Below, piece after piece: positions 50,862-59,127 of a stretch of 59,127 nt of DNA (positions are counted from its first letter, which is position 1; each line of letters starts with the position of its first letter). Below the pieces are notes generated by a model, which was not told the origin of the DNA, did no database searches, and saw nothing but the letters and a program-made list of their open reading frames with translations. Both the position numbers and the translations under genes were made by a program. Source of the DNA: Tissierella praeacuta DSM 18095 (GTDB lineage Bacteria; Bacillota; Clostridia; Tissierellales; Tissierellaceae); NCBI RefSeq assembly GCF_900128955.1, contig NZ_FQTY01000017.1, positions 1 through 59,127 of the forward strand, written 5' to 3'.

Positions 50862-52889
50862 ATGATTAAAAATTTACAAATTTCTGAAGCTATGACTATC
50901 AAGTTGGGGAATGAGCTGCCACCAGCACCTAAATTTGAGGAAGGAATCAGAAGAGCTCCAAAGCGAGAACTAAACTTAACTAAAAGAGAAATAGAAATTG
51001 CTCTTAAAAATGCTCTAAGATATATACCAGAAGAACTACATGAAAAATTGGCACCAGAGTTTTTAGATGAGTTATTTACCCATGGAAGAGTTTATGGATA
51101 TAGATATCGACCAGAAGGTAGTATTAAAGGGAAACCAATAGATGAATATAAAAGTAAATGTATAGAAGGAAAAGCTTTTCAAGTAATGATTGATAATAAC
51201 CTTGACTTTGATGTGGCATTATATCCATATGAATTAGTTACCTATGGAGAAACAGGTCAAGTCTGTCAAAACTGGATGCAATATAGATTAATTAAGAAAT
51301 ATTTAGAGGAATTAACTAATGAGCAAACACTTGTAGTGGCATCAGGACATCCAGTTGGATTGTTTAAATCATCTCTTACAAGTCCTAGAGTAATTATTAC
51401 AAATGCACTTATGATAGGGGCTTTTGATGATCAGGAACATTGGATTAAAGCACAAGCTATGGGAGTTGCTAACTATGGACAAATGACAGCAGGAGGGTGG
51501 ATGTATATAGGGCCTCAAGGAATTGTTCATGGAACATATAATACTATATTAAATGCTGGAAGAATGAAACTAGGAATAAAAGAAGATGGTGATTTAAGAG
51601 GACATCTATTTGTGAGTTCTGGATTAGGTGGCATGAGTGGTGCACAAGGTAAAGCAACTAAAATAGCAAATGGTGTAGGGATTATAGCAGAAGTAGACTA
51701 TTCAAGAATAAAAACTAGGCTAGATCAAGGGTGGATAGATAAATCTTTTGATGACTTAGAAGAATTATTTGAATATGCTCAAAAATCAATGGATAAAAAA
51801 GAAGCAGTAGCAATTGCTTATCATGGCAATATTGTAGATTTACTAGAATATGCAGTAAATAATAATATTAAAATTGAATTATTATCAGACCAGACTTCAT
51901 GCCATGCACCTTATGATGGAGGTTATTGTCCTCAAGGATTAAGTTTTGAAGAAAGAACAGAAATGCTGGAAAAAGATAAACATGAATTTATTAAATTAGT
52001 AAATAAATCTTTAATACATCATTTTGAACTAATTAAGAAATTAGTAGAAAGAGGAACTTATTTCTTTGATTATGGAAATAGTTTTATGAAGGCTGTTTAT
52101 GATGCGGGAGCAAAGGAAATTTCTAAAAATGGAATAGATGAATCAGAAGGATTTATATTTCCATCTTATGTAGAAGATATTATGGGACCTATGTTATTTG
52201 ATTATGGTTATGGACCATTCAGATGGGTTTGCTTAAGTGGAAAACATGAAGATTTAATTAAAACTGATAAGGCAGCCATGGAATGTATAGACCCTACAAG
52301 ACGCGGTCAAGATAGGGATAATTATATATGGATAAGAGATGCTGAAGCTAATGGACTTGTTGTAGGTACTCAGGCTAGAATTTTATATCAAGATGCATTA
52401 GGTAGAACTGAAATAGCATTAAGGTTTAATGAAATGGTAAGAAATAAAGAAGTAGGGCCTATAATGTTGGGTAGGGATCATCATGATACAGGTGGTACGG
52501 ATTCACCATTTAGAGAAACTGCTAATATTAAGGATGGAAGTAATATTATGGCAGATATGGCTACACAATGTTTTGCAGGTAACGCTGCTAGGGGAATGAG
52601 CCTTATTGCACTTCATAATGGGGGAGGAGTAGGAATAGGAAAATCAATTAACGGTGGCTTTGGAATGGTATTAGATGGTTCTGAAAGAGTAGATAATATA
52701 TTAAAGACTTCAATGCCATGGGATGTAATGGGTGGAGTTGCAAGAAGAGCTTGGGCTAGAAATGAAAACTCAATATCCACTTGTATTGAATATAATAATA
52801 AATTTAAAGATACAGACCATATTACAATTCCATATGTGGCCGATGATAAATTAGTTAAGCAATTAGTGGAAGATAAATTAAAAAAATAA
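50862..52889 (+). CDS. hutU: Urocanate hydratase HutU
   Basis: The 675-residue protein belongs to the longer clostridial/Bacteroidetes form of urocanase (the Pseudomonas type has about 555). It shows GQVCQNWMQYRLI, VASGHPVGLFKS, GGWMYIGPQGIVHGTYNT, SSGLGGMSGAQGKA for NAD binding and DQTSCHAPYDGGYCPQGL, and MLGRDHHDTGGTDSPFRET near the end. It uses NAD+ as a cofactor and hydrates urocanate to imidazolonepropionate. AAGGAGGA lies 7-8 bases before the ATG. Confidence 0.96.
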   Translation: MIKNLQISEAMTIKLGNELPPAPKFEEGIRRAPKRELNLTKREIEIALKNALRYIPEELHEKLAPEFLDELFTHGRVYGYRYRPEGSIKGKPIDEYKSKCIEGKAFQVMIDNNLDFDVALYPYELVTYGETGQVCQNWMQYRLIKKYLEELTNEQTLVVASGHPVGLFKSSLTSPRVIITNALMIGAFDDQEHWIKAQAMGVANYGQMTAGGWMYIGPQGIVHGTYNTILNAGRMKLGIKEDGDLRGHLFVSSGLGGMSGAQGKATKIANGVGIIAEVDYSRIKTRLDQGWIDKSFDDLEELFEYAQKSMDKKEAVAIAYHGNIVDLLEYAVNNNIKIELLSDQTSCHAPYDGGYCPQGLSFEERTEMLEKDKHEFIKLVNKSLIHHFELIKKLVERGTYFFDYGNSFMKAVYDAGAKEISKNGIDESEGFIFPSYVEDIMGPMLFDYGYGPFRWVCLSGKHEDLIKTDKAAMECIDPTRRGQDRDNYIWIRDAEANGLVVGTQARILYQDALGRTEIALRFNEMVRNKEVGPIMLGRDHHDTGGTDSPFRETANIKDGSNIMADMATQCFAGNAARGMSLIALHNGGGVGIGKSINGGFGMVLDGSERVDNILKTSMPWDVMGGVARRAWARNENSISTCIEYNNKFKDTDHITIPYVADDKLVKQLVEDKLKK

Positions 52890-52905
52890 TTATAGGAGGA
52901 TGAAA

Positions 52906-53802
52906 ATGGCTAGAATTATTCAATGTGTACCTAACTTCAGTGAGGGAAGAGATAAAGGTATTATCGAAAAAATAGTTGAAGAGATTAGAATACTTGAAGA
53001 TGTAAAGCTTCTAGATTATTCTATGGACAAGGATCATAATCGTACAGTAGTTACTTTTATTGGTGAACCAGAGAAAGTAATAGAAGCAGCTTTTAATGCC
53101 TGTAAAGTAGCGTCAGAGTTAATAGATATGAGAAACCACACAGGAGAACATCCTAGAATGGGAGCAACAGATGTTATACCGCTTATTCCAATATCAGATG
53201 TTACAATGGAAGAATGTATTGAACTGTCAAAGACATTAGGTAAGAGAATAGGAGAAGAACTTAATATTTCAGTATATTTATATGAAAAATCTGCACAAAG
53301 AGCAAGTCGCGAAAATTTAGCTGATGTAAGACGTGGACAATACGAAGGGATGGCAGATAAATTAAAAGATGTAGATTGGGTTCCAGATTTTGGACCAACT
53401 GAGTTAAATGAGAAATCAGGAGTTACAGCAGTAGGAGCTAGAATGCCTTTAGTAGCCTTCAATGTAAATTTGGGAACAAATGATATTAATGTGGCTAAAA
53501 ATATTGCAAAATCCATAAGAGCAAGTGGTGGTGGATTCAAATATTGCAAGGCATTAGGTATAGAAATTAAGGAAAGAGGCATCGTTCAAGTTACAATGAA
53601 CATGGTAGACTATACTAAAACCCCACTGTTTAGAGTATTTGATACAATAGAGAGGGAAGCTAGAAGATATGGAGTAAATGTTATAGGCAGTGAAATAATA
53701 GGATTGCTACCTATGGCAGCTATGATTGATGTAGCAGATTACTATTTAAGAGTAGAGAATTTTGACCATAACCAAATCTTAGAAAAAAGAATGATGGAAT
53801 AA
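52906..53802 (+). CDS. ftcD: Glutamate formimidoyltransferase FtcD (formiminotransferase domain only)
   Basis: ATG 52906 lies 6 bases after AGGAGG; the ATG at 52900 touches the site. The 298-residue enzyme transfers the formimino group of N-formimino-L-glutamate to tetrahydrofolate. It shows IIQCVPNFSEGRDKGII, DMRNHTGEHPRMGATDVIPL and ARMPLVAFNVNLGTND. There is no cyclodeaminase domain, and fchA is not in the operon. Lies between hutU and hutI. Confidence 0.96.
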   Translation: MARIIQCVPNFSEGRDKGIIEKIVEEIRILEDVKLLDYSMDKDHNRTVVTFIGEPEKVIEAAFNACKVASELIDMRNHTGEHPRMGATDVIPLIPISDVTMEECIELSKTLGKRIGEELNISVYLYEKSAQRASRENLADVRRGQYEGMADKLKDVDWVPDFGPTELNEKSGVTAVGARMPLVAFNVNLGTNDINVAKNIAKSIRASGGGFKYCKALGIEIKERGIVQVTMNMVDYTKTPLFRVFDTIEREARRYGVNVIGSEIIGLLPMAAMIDVADYYLRVENFDHNQILEKRMME

Positions 53803-53811
53803 GGTGATATA

Positions 53812-55086
53812 ATGAAAGCTACATTAGTAATTAAAAATATAGATAATTTAATAACCTTGAAAGGAGAGAATAAACCTAGAGTTAAGAACTCCTTAAAGGA
53901 TATAGGTATAATAAAAAATGGTGTTATAGCTTTAGATGGGGAAAAGATTGTTTATGTAGGTGAAGGGGAATTACCATCAGATATTATCATAGATGAAAAT
54001 ACAATGTTTTTAGATGGTAATGGTAAAACAGTAACTCCAGGCTTGGTTGACTCCCATACTCATTTAGTCCATGGAGGCTCCCGAGAAAATGAATTAGCTA
54101 TGAAATTAAAAGGAGTACCTTATTTAGATATATTGGCAGCAGGTGGAGGTATTCATTCTACAGTTAAATCAACCAGAGAATCAACATTTGAACAATTATA
54201 TAATAAAGCCAAGAAAAGTTTAGATACTATGCTTGGATTTGGAGTAACAACAATTGAAGCGAAGAGTGGATATGGAATAGATGATTTTGATACTGAGTTA
54301 AAGCAATTGGAAGTTGCTAATAAATTAAATACAGATCATCCTGTTGATATTGTTTCCACTTTTATGGCAGCCCACGCTATACCTAAGGATTATAAGGATA
54401 ATCCAGATGAATTTGTAGACATTATTATTAAGGATATGATTCCTAAAGTAGCAGAAAGAAAACTAGCAGAATTTTGTGATGTGTTTTGCGAAAAAGGAGT
54501 ATTTACCATAGAACAATCTAGACAAATATTGCTTGCTGCTAGGGAATATGGTATGGAGCCTAAGCTTCATGCAGATGAAATTGAGCCGTTGGGTGGAGCT
54601 GAATTAGCTGCGGAAATAGGATGTATTACAGCAGATCATTTAATAGCAGCCAGTGATACTGGGATTGAGGAAATGGCAAAGAATACTGTTATAGCAAATT
54701 TACTTCCTGGCACTAGTTTTAATTTACAAACTGGAAAGTTTGCTATGGCTAGAAAAATGATAGACATAGGAGTGCCAGTAGCTTTATCTACAGATTATAA
54801 TCCTGGCAGCTGTCCAACTGAAAACTTACAGCTTATAATGAGCTTTGCATCACTAATTATGAAATTAACTCCTGAGGAAGTAATTACGGCTGTAACTATT
54901 AATGGAGCTGCAGCATTGGGACTAGAAAGTGAAATTGGTAGTCTTGAAATAGGGAAACAAGGGGATATAGTAATCTTTGATGCACCAAATTTGGAATATA
55001 TTTTGTATCATTTTGGAGTAAATCATGTAGACACAGTGGTAAAAAAAGGTAAAATTGTATATAGGGATAACAAGATTATTAATTAA
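53812..55086 (+). CDS. hutI: Imidazolonepropionase HutI
   Basis: The 424-residue amidohydrolase opens imidazolonepropionate to N-formimino-L-glutamate. Metal-binding DSHTHLVHGGSRENELAMKL near residue 81, AAHAIPKDYKDN, KLHADEIEPLGGAELAAEIG and the catalytic STDYNPGSCPTENL are all present. It has a leading segment of about 25 residues more than the B. subtilis form before the amidohydrolase fold. GGTGATATA precedes the ATG, 9 bases after ftcD. Last gene of the hut operon. Confidence 0.96.
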   Translation: MKATLVIKNIDNLITLKGENKPRVKNSLKDIGIIKNGVIALDGEKIVYVGEGELPSDIIIDENTMFLDGNGKTVTPGLVDSHTHLVHGGSRENELAMKLKGVPYLDILAAGGGIHSTVKSTRESTFEQLYNKAKKSLDTMLGFGVTTIEAKSGYGIDDFDTELKQLEVANKLNTDHPVDIVSTFMAAHAIPKDYKDNPDEFVDIIIKDMIPKVAERKLAEFCDVFCEKGVFTIEQSRQILLAAREYGMEPKLHADEIEPLGGAELAAEIGCITADHLIAASDTGIEEMAKNTVIANLLPGTSFNLQTGKFAMARKMIDIGVPVALSTDYNPGSCPTENLQLIMSFASLIMKLTPEEVITAVTINGAAALGLESEIGSLEIGKQGDIVIFDAPNLEYILYHFGVNHVDTVVKKGKIVYRDNKIIN

Positions 55087-55094
55087 ATTAATTT

Positions 55095-55136
55095 AGACTT
55101 TTAGGTTATAATTATAACCTAAAAGTCTTTTTATTT
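55095..55136 (+). terminator. Terminator of the hut operon
   Basis: AGACTTTTAGGTTATA (55095-55110) and TATAACCTAAAAGTCT (55113-55128) pair over a tiny loop, then TTTTATTTAA. The hairpin ends the hut transcript. Confidence 0.85.
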
Positions 55137-55266
55137 AATTTGAATTCTAAAATCATTATTTAAATACTATGAAAAATATAGACTATTTGGATAAAAAAGT
55201 ATATGATAGATAATAGTGGAACTATGATTTAGGTAGATTAAATTAAAACAAAAGGAGGTATAATCA

Positions 55267-55725
55267 GTGGCTGAAAATCAATATGTGGTTTTTAAATTGG
55301 GTAAAGGTGAATTTGGTATTGATATAATGAATGTAAAGGAGATTAGTTCTTATGAAGAAGCTATTTCTTTACCTAATACACCATCATTTATTGAAGGAGT
55401 TATAAATTATAGGGGGAATGTCATACCTATTATTAATTTAAAGAAAAGATTATCATTGGGAGAATTTGAGGTGACAAAAGACACTAGAATTATAGTTATT
55501 AATTTAGATGAAAAAGAAATTGGATTTATAGTGGACGAAGCATCTCAAACCCTTAGAGTTAATAATGAGCAAATAGACCCTGCACCTTCATTTATCAGTG
55601 GAGTGGATAAAAAATATATAACAGGTGTTGGAAAGCTAGATGAGAAAAGACTTTTAATTTTAATAGATCTTAAAAAGATTTTATCAGCGGATGAGATAGA
55701 AGAAATACAAAAATTAGAGGTTTAG
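55267..55725 (+). CDS. cheW: CheW-like chemotaxis coupling protein
   Basis: GTG 55267 follows AAAGGAGGT by 8 bases. The 152-residue protein is a single CheW domain: VFKLGKGEFGIDIMNVKEIS, PSFIEGVINYRGNVIPIINL and a closing GKLDEKRLLILIDLKKIL. CheW couples receptors to CheA, but no receptor or CheA is in the window. It is followed after 6 bases by a DegS-like kinase, an uncommon but recurrent clostridial order. Single-domain CheW-like proteins can have other coupling roles. Confidence 0.92.
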   Translation: MAENQYVVFKLGKGEFGIDIMNVKEISSYEEAISLPNTPSFIEGVINYRGNVIPIINLKKRLSLGEFEVTKDTRIIVINLDEKEIGFIVDEASQTLRVNNEQIDPAPSFISGVDKKYITGVGKLDEKRLLILIDLKKILSADEIEEIQKLEV

Positions 55726-55731
55726 TGTATT

Positions 55732-56892
55732 ATGGAATCAAAGCAAATGAGCATTAAAAGATTGAATGAAATATTAGAAGCTACTATTGACTCTATAAAT
55801 GGGACTAAGGATGAAATATTTGAAATAGTAAATCATTCAAGATTAGAATGCAAGAGATTGGAAGATGAACTTAAATCCCTTCAAACTAAGATTAAAGAAG
55901 TATTTACACAAGTGGAAAGATTAGAAGGGCTTGATAAGAAAAGCCGTGTAAACTTATCTCATAAGAGCAAAAATTTTGAGTTTTTTAATGAAAGTGATAT
56001 TAAAGATGCTTATGATTTGGCTAATGGAATTAGAATTGAACTTTTATTGAAAAGAGAAGAAGAAAAAAATCTAATAGAGAGAAGAAAAGAAATAGAGATT
56101 AGATTAAAAAATTCTTATGAAGTATATAAAAAAGCAGAAAATATTAACAAACAAATTACTGTAGCAGTTGAATATCTAATGGGGAATGCGGGAAATATTG
56201 CAGTAACTGTAGATGAATTAAGTAAAAAGCATTATATGAATATTAAAATTATAGAGGCACAAGAAGAGGAAAGAAGTAGATTAGCCAGAGATATTCATGA
56301 TGGACCAGCCCAATCCTTAGCAAATGTGATAGTAAAGGCTGAGTTATGTGAAAAATTATTAGATATAGATAAATATAGAGCTAAAAATGAAATCCATAGT
56401 TTAAAAGAAGTAATCAGATGGACTTTAAAGGATGTTAGAAAGATAATATATGATTTAAGACCTATGTCTTTAGATGATCTTGGACTTATTCCCACATTAG
56501 AAAGATATATATCTATATTTGAAGAAGATACTGCAATAAAAGTAGTTCTCAAGACATCTGGAAAATTTAATGACTTGGAATCAGTTATACAGATAGCTAT
56601 TTTTAGAATTATTCAGGAATCTTTAAGCAATATTAGAAAACATGCAAAAGCAAAGTCCGCTGTTATTATAATTGAAAAATCTCTATCTAAAGTTAATTTA
56701 TCTATTAAAGATGACGGGGTAGGATTTAATATTGAAAATTATAAAGAAGGATCTAATTTAATGTCAAGTGGGTTTGGGTTGATGAATATAAAAGAGAGGG
56801 TAGAATTGCTAAATGGAAGCCTCCACATAATATCTTCTTTAAATTTAGGGACTAAAATAAGTTTATTCATACCTTTAAATGGGGAGGACTAG
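55732..56892 (+). CDS. DegS-like sensor histidine kinase (cytoplasmic)
   Basis: The 386-residue protein has no membrane segment. Residues 1-170 are a coiled-coil sensor (DegS type), then the HisKA_3 domain with His189 in ARDIHDGPAQSLANVIVKAE and an ATPase domain: RIIQESLSNIRKHAKAK, IKDDGVGFN and SGFGLMNIKERVELLNGSL. It phosphorylates the regulator whose gene starts 4 bases on. It lies 6 bases after the CheW-like gene, so the three form one operon. The start has only a weak site (AGAGGTTTAG). Confidence 0.92.
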   Translation: MESKQMSIKRLNEILEATIDSINGTKDEIFEIVNHSRLECKRLEDELKSLQTKIKEVFTQVERLEGLDKKSRVNLSHKSKNFEFFNESDIKDAYDLANGIRIELLLKREEEKNLIERRKEIEIRLKNSYEVYKKAENINKQITVAVEYLMGNAGNIAVTVDELSKKHYMNIKIIEAQEEERSRLARDIHDGPAQSLANVIVKAELCEKLLDIDKYRAKNEIHSLKEVIRWTLKDVRKIIYDLRPMSLDDLGLIPTLERYISIFEEDTAIKVVLKTSGKFNDLESVIQIAIFRIIQESLSNIRKHAKAKSAVIIIEKSLSKVNLSIKDDGVGFNIENYKEGSNLMSSGFGLMNIKERVELLNGSLHIISSLNLGTKISLFIPLNGED

Positions 56893-56896
56893 ATTG

Positions 56897-57556
56897 ATGA
56901 AGGAAAAAATTATCAGTGTTGTAATTGCAGATGATCATGCATTAATAAGAGAAGGAATAAAACAAATATTAGAATTAGAAAAAGATATAACTGTTATAGG
57001 ACAAGCTAGTAACGGTGAAGAGGCTTTTGTTATGGCCATGGAATTAAATCCAGATATAATATTACTAGATATAAATATGCCTAAGTTAAATGGGATAGAA
57101 GCTTTAAAGAAATTTAAAGATATGGGCATAAAATCAAAAATTATTATTTTAACCATACATGAGGATAAGGAATATATTTTAAAGACATTAAAATTAGGTG
57201 CAAATGGATATATGTTGAAGGATTCAAGTGCAGATAGTTTGATTATGGGAATTCGCAGCGTTGCAAAGGGTGAAAACTATATCCAATCAAGTGTTGCAGA
57301 ATTAGTAAATAAGTCAACCAATTATGATGAATATTTTAATACTAGTATTGATAAAATTAATTCGCTTACAAAGAGAGAGTATGAAATACTTATTTTAATA
57401 GCTGAAGGTTTAAACAATAAAGATATTGCTGATAGTCTATATATAAGTGAAAAAACTGTAAAGAATCATGTGTCAAATATTTTTAAGAAACTTGATTTAA
57501 ATGATAGAGTACAAGCAGCAATCTTTGCATATAAAAACAATATAAAAAAACTATAA
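56897..57556 (+). CDS. NarL/FixJ-family response regulator (DegU-like)
   Basis: I chose ATG 56897 (GGGGAGGA 8 bases upstream); a TTG three bases earlier is an alternative. The 219-residue protein has a receiver domain with VVIADDHALIREG, the phosphoacceptor Asp in IILLDINMPKLNGIE (near residue 55), and Lys in GYMLKDSSAD. A LuxR-type helix-turn-helix follows (LTKREYEILILIAEGLNNKD, LYISEKTVKNHVSNIFKKL). It pairs with the upstream DegS-like kinase. Confidence 0.94.
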   Translation: MKEKIISVVIADDHALIREGIKQILELEKDITVIGQASNGEEAFVMAMELNPDIILLDINMPKLNGIEALKKFKDMGIKSKIIILTIHEDKEYILKTLKLGANGYMLKDSSADSLIMGIRSVAKGENYIQSSVAELVNKSTNYDEYFNTSIDKINSLTKREYEILILIAEGLNNKDIADSLYISEKTVKNHVSNIFKKLDLNDRVQAAIFAYKNNIKKL

Positions 57557-57590
57557 AGACCAGACGAATCATTTCTTCTGGTCTTTTACA
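57552..57590. terminator. Bidirectional terminator overlapping the LysR stop codon
   Basis: AAAGACCAG (57555-57563) pairs with CTGGTCTTT (57578-57586). T- and A-rich flanks lie on both sides. The minus-strand stop (TGA as TCA at 57569-57571) is in the loop. Confidence 0.75.
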
Positions 57591-58480
57591 AATTCTAATA
57601 TATAGTTTTTAAAAGCTTCGCTAAGAGGGGATAACTGTCTGTTTTTATGGAAGGCAAAATAAAACTTTCTAATAAAATCTAAACCTTCAACATAGAAAAC
57701 CTTATATTTTTTAAGAGCCAAGTCATCTTTTACAGCTTTTTCTGATAAAAAACTAATACCTATACCAAGGCAAACTAATTCTTTAATTGCTTCTGTATCT
57801 TCAACATAAGCAGCTATATTTAGTTTGTTTATTGGAAGTTTAGCTCTTTCCAATATGTTCTCAACTAAGGATCTAGTGCCGGAACCCTCTTCTCTAAATA
57901 TGATTTTTTCTCTAAATAATATATCTTTACTAATAAAAGAGAAATTATCACCAGGAAAGTCAGGAGAATTTGGGGTGACTAAGACTAATCTATCCTCCAT
58001 TAAATCAATATACCTAAGATTATTTGAAGGAAACTTAGCACCTAGAATACCAAAGTCTGTTTCACCATCTAAAATTCCTCTTATAACTTTTTTAGAGTCT
58101 TTATCTCCTACAGTAAAGGATACATCAGGATAATTATTCAAGAAATTTTTAATTATAGTAGGAAGTAAATACTTTCTAGGAACAGAACTTGAATAGATAT
58201 GTAAGTGTCCCTGTATCTTACCTTGATAGGAAGCTAAATCAAACTTTGCCATTTCACAAGAATTTAATATATTTATAGCATATTTATATAATAGATTACC
58301 TGCATCTGTCAGTGTGATTTTCTTTCCGAATCTATTTATTAATAGGGTACCAAGTTCTTTTTCTAAGTTTTGAATATGATTAGTCACAGTAGGTTGAGTA
58401 ATAAAAAGTTTCTCAGCTGCTTTTGAAAAACTCTTTAATTTTGCTACTTCAACAAATGTTTCTAATTGTCTAAAATCCAT
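57569..58480 (-). CDS. LysR-family transcriptional regulator (selenium-metabolism/CysL-like type)
   Basis: The 303-residue protein starts MDFRQLETFVEVAKLKSFSK with an N-terminal winged helix (KAAEKLFITQPTVTNHIQNL). The C-terminal LysR substrate domain has HLHIYSSSVPRKYLLPTIIK, GETDFGILGAKF and REEGSGTRSLVENILERAKL. These phrases resemble the regulators found beside selenium-metabolism genes, but no such genes are in view, so specificity is open. AGGTGATGGA lies before the ATG on the minus strand. The gene faces away from the rRNA promoters. Confidence 0.88.
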   Translation of the reverse strand: MDFRQLETFVEVAKLKSFSKAAEKLFITQPTVTNHIQNLEKELGTLLINRFGKKITLTDAGNLLYKYAINILNSCEMAKFDLASYQGKIQGHLHIYSSSVPRKYLLPTIIKNFLNNYPDVSFTVGDKDSKKVIRGILDGETDFGILGAKFPSNNLRYIDLMEDRLVLVTPNSPDFPGDNFSFISKDILFREKIIFREEGSGTRSLVENILERAKLPINKLNIAAYVEDTEAIKELVCLGIGISFLSEKAVKDDLALKKYKVFYVEGLDFIRKFYFAFHKNRQLSPLSEAFKNYILEFVKDQKK

Positions 58481-58653
58481 TCCATCACCTCATTTGAATT
58501 ATTACTCCAACTCTATTGTAACAAATAATACATATAAATCTACAACTATTCTAACAAAGATATAAAAGAAATTACAATATAAAATATCTATGAAGGAAAC
58601 TTTGGCTATTAATTAAATTAATATATATATTAAATTAATAAAGAAAATAATTA

Positions 58654-58885
58654 TTGACAAAAATATAAAAAACGTGTATAGTTATAAATTGTCAGTGTTC
58701 AAACTTTTAAAGTTATTTAATGGAAATTAAAGACTTAAAAAAAGTTCAAAAAAACAGTTGACAACTCTTGAAAAAGAGAGTATGATAGTAAGAGTCGGCT
58801 GTGACATTAAACTTCATAAATCTGCAAAATGATTTAAAAAAGTTTAAAAATAACAGTTGACAGCAAAGGAAAAGTTTGCTATACT
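58654..58885 (+). promoter_or_regulatory. Three tandem sigma-A promoters of the rRNA operon
   Basis: P1: TTGACA 58654-58659, 17 bases, TATAGT 58677-58682. P2: TTGACA 58758-58763, 17 bases, TATGAT 58781-58786. P3: TTGACA 58857-58862, 17 bases, TATACT 58880-58885. All have consensus -35 boxes and ideal spacing. P2 and P3 share an upstream A-rich part with TTTAAAAAAGTT-like sequence and AACAGTTGACA, 99 bases apart, so they look like duplicates. The 600-base gap from 58481 holds no gene on either strand. Confidence 0.92.
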
Positions 58886-58889
58886 AAGT

Positions 58890-59087
58890 AAGTCGCCTCA
58901 AAGGGTGACGATGAACCTAGAAAACTAAACAGTGTGAGAAACTTTGAATTATAAAAAGTAATGACCTAACCCAATGAGCGTAGCGAATTGAAGGTAGGTC
59001 AGATGTCGCGAAGTCCAAATCTATGATTTGGCTAACAAAGCGACGAACACATGAATTAAGTCAGCAAATAATTTGAGCTAATCAGAC
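58890..59087 (+). other. rRNA operon leader with processing stems
   Basis: A hairpin with TGACCTA at 58962 and TAGGTCA at about 58995-59001 is followed by a second hairpin made by TCGC near 59005 and GCGA near 59040, with an inner CCAAATC/GATTTGG. ACCTAGAAAACTAAACAGTG near 58915 is the kind of conserved leader phrase found around clostridial and bacillus rRNA genes. These elements probably serve antitermination and RNase III processing. Confidence 0.7.
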
Positions 59088-59127
59088 TTTTTAATGAGAG
59101 TTTGATCCTGGCTCAGGACGAACGCTG
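59088..59127 (+). rRNA. rrs: 16S ribosomal RNA, 5' end (continues beyond the window)
   Basis: GAGAGTTTGATCCTGGCTCA from 59097 and GGACGAACGCTG are the universal start of bacterial 16S rRNA with Firmicute-type spelling. The exact 5' end is set within a few bases by analogy (the TTTTAATGAGAG segment). Only about 40 bases lie in the window. Confidence 0.96.

Noticed and set aside
53034-53582. 182-codon open frame on the minus strand inside ftcD.
   Set aside because: It lies wholly antisense to a well-supported gene, has no ribosome binding site and no protein-like motifs.

Overview
This is AT-rich DNA of an anaerobic, amino-acid-fermenting Firmicute, most likely a clostridial or Tissierellales-type bacterium. 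The evidence is the very low GC content, strong AGGAGG ribosome binding sites, frequent TTG and GTG starts, many hairpin-plus-T terminators, a histidine-degradation operon, a biotin-salvage operon and a 16S rRNA start of Firmicute type at the right edge. The taxonomic placement is inference from style and gene content. LAYOUT. Bases 1-330 are the 3' end of a group II intron (maturase C-terminus plus domains V and VI). It stops 5 bases short of the end of an oppositely transcribed AraC-type gene. Bases 1.4-8.6 kb hold a long hypothetical gene with an odd start, a small membrane protein, a DtxR/MntR-like regulator and an iron-siderophore/heme-type ABC uptake operon (permease, ATPase, lipoprotein, trilactone-hydrolase-like esterase). 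A convergent AraC-like sensor gene follows that has lost its DNA-binding domain. The promoters of the uptake operon and of this sensor gene carry the same TTAGCnTnAnnTAAC element at the presumed transcription start. Bases 8.8-16.8 kb contain a methyltransferase, hypothetical genes, an AraC regulator facing the decayed remains of an ABC exporter and an ECF ATPase, an intact MATE pump and a lipoprotein. Bases 17.0-27.5 kb form one metal-handling block: a two-component system, a COG0523/CobW G3E protein, a second degenerate G3E domain fused to a YraQ-type permease, a TIGR03943 partner, and a five-gene nickel/metallophore/peptide-class ABC importer. Bases 27.9-32.0 kb carry a DUF2975/XRE pair, a hypothetical, and a TetR regulator followed by oleate hydratase. 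Bases 32.0-37.4 kb are a tightly coupled three-gene operon: a large MoxR-like AAA+ ATPase, a repeat (propeller-like) protein and a VWA protein. This is the best candidate for an incompletely described system. Bases 37.6-41.2 kb are bioY-bioB-bioD-bioA. Bases 41.5-49.0 kb hold small genes, a MocR-type remnant, a CBS-domain protein, an FtsH-like protease, a probable 6S RNA with its own promoter and terminator, a PHP phosphatase, YtxG/YtxH-like envelope proteins, a DAG-kinase-family lipid kinase and a MarR regulator. Bases 49.1-55.1 kb are the histidine utilisation operon hutH-hutU-ftcD-hutI behind a leader with an intrinsic terminator. Bases 55.2-57.6 kb encode a CheW-like protein and a DegS/DegU-like two-component pair. 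A divergent LysR gene follows, then three strong tandem promoters and the leader of an rRNA operon, with the first about 40 bases of 16S rRNA at the end. HOW THE GENES WORK TOGETHER. Metal and cofactor acquisition dominates: iron-type uptake under a DtxR-like repressor, divalent-metal uptake with G3E chaperone-like proteins under a two-component system, and biotin import plus the last steps of biotin synthesis. Histidine is degraded to glutamate and formimino-folate. Several genes are visibly decaying (ABC/ECF cluster, MocR gene, HTH-less AraC gene).
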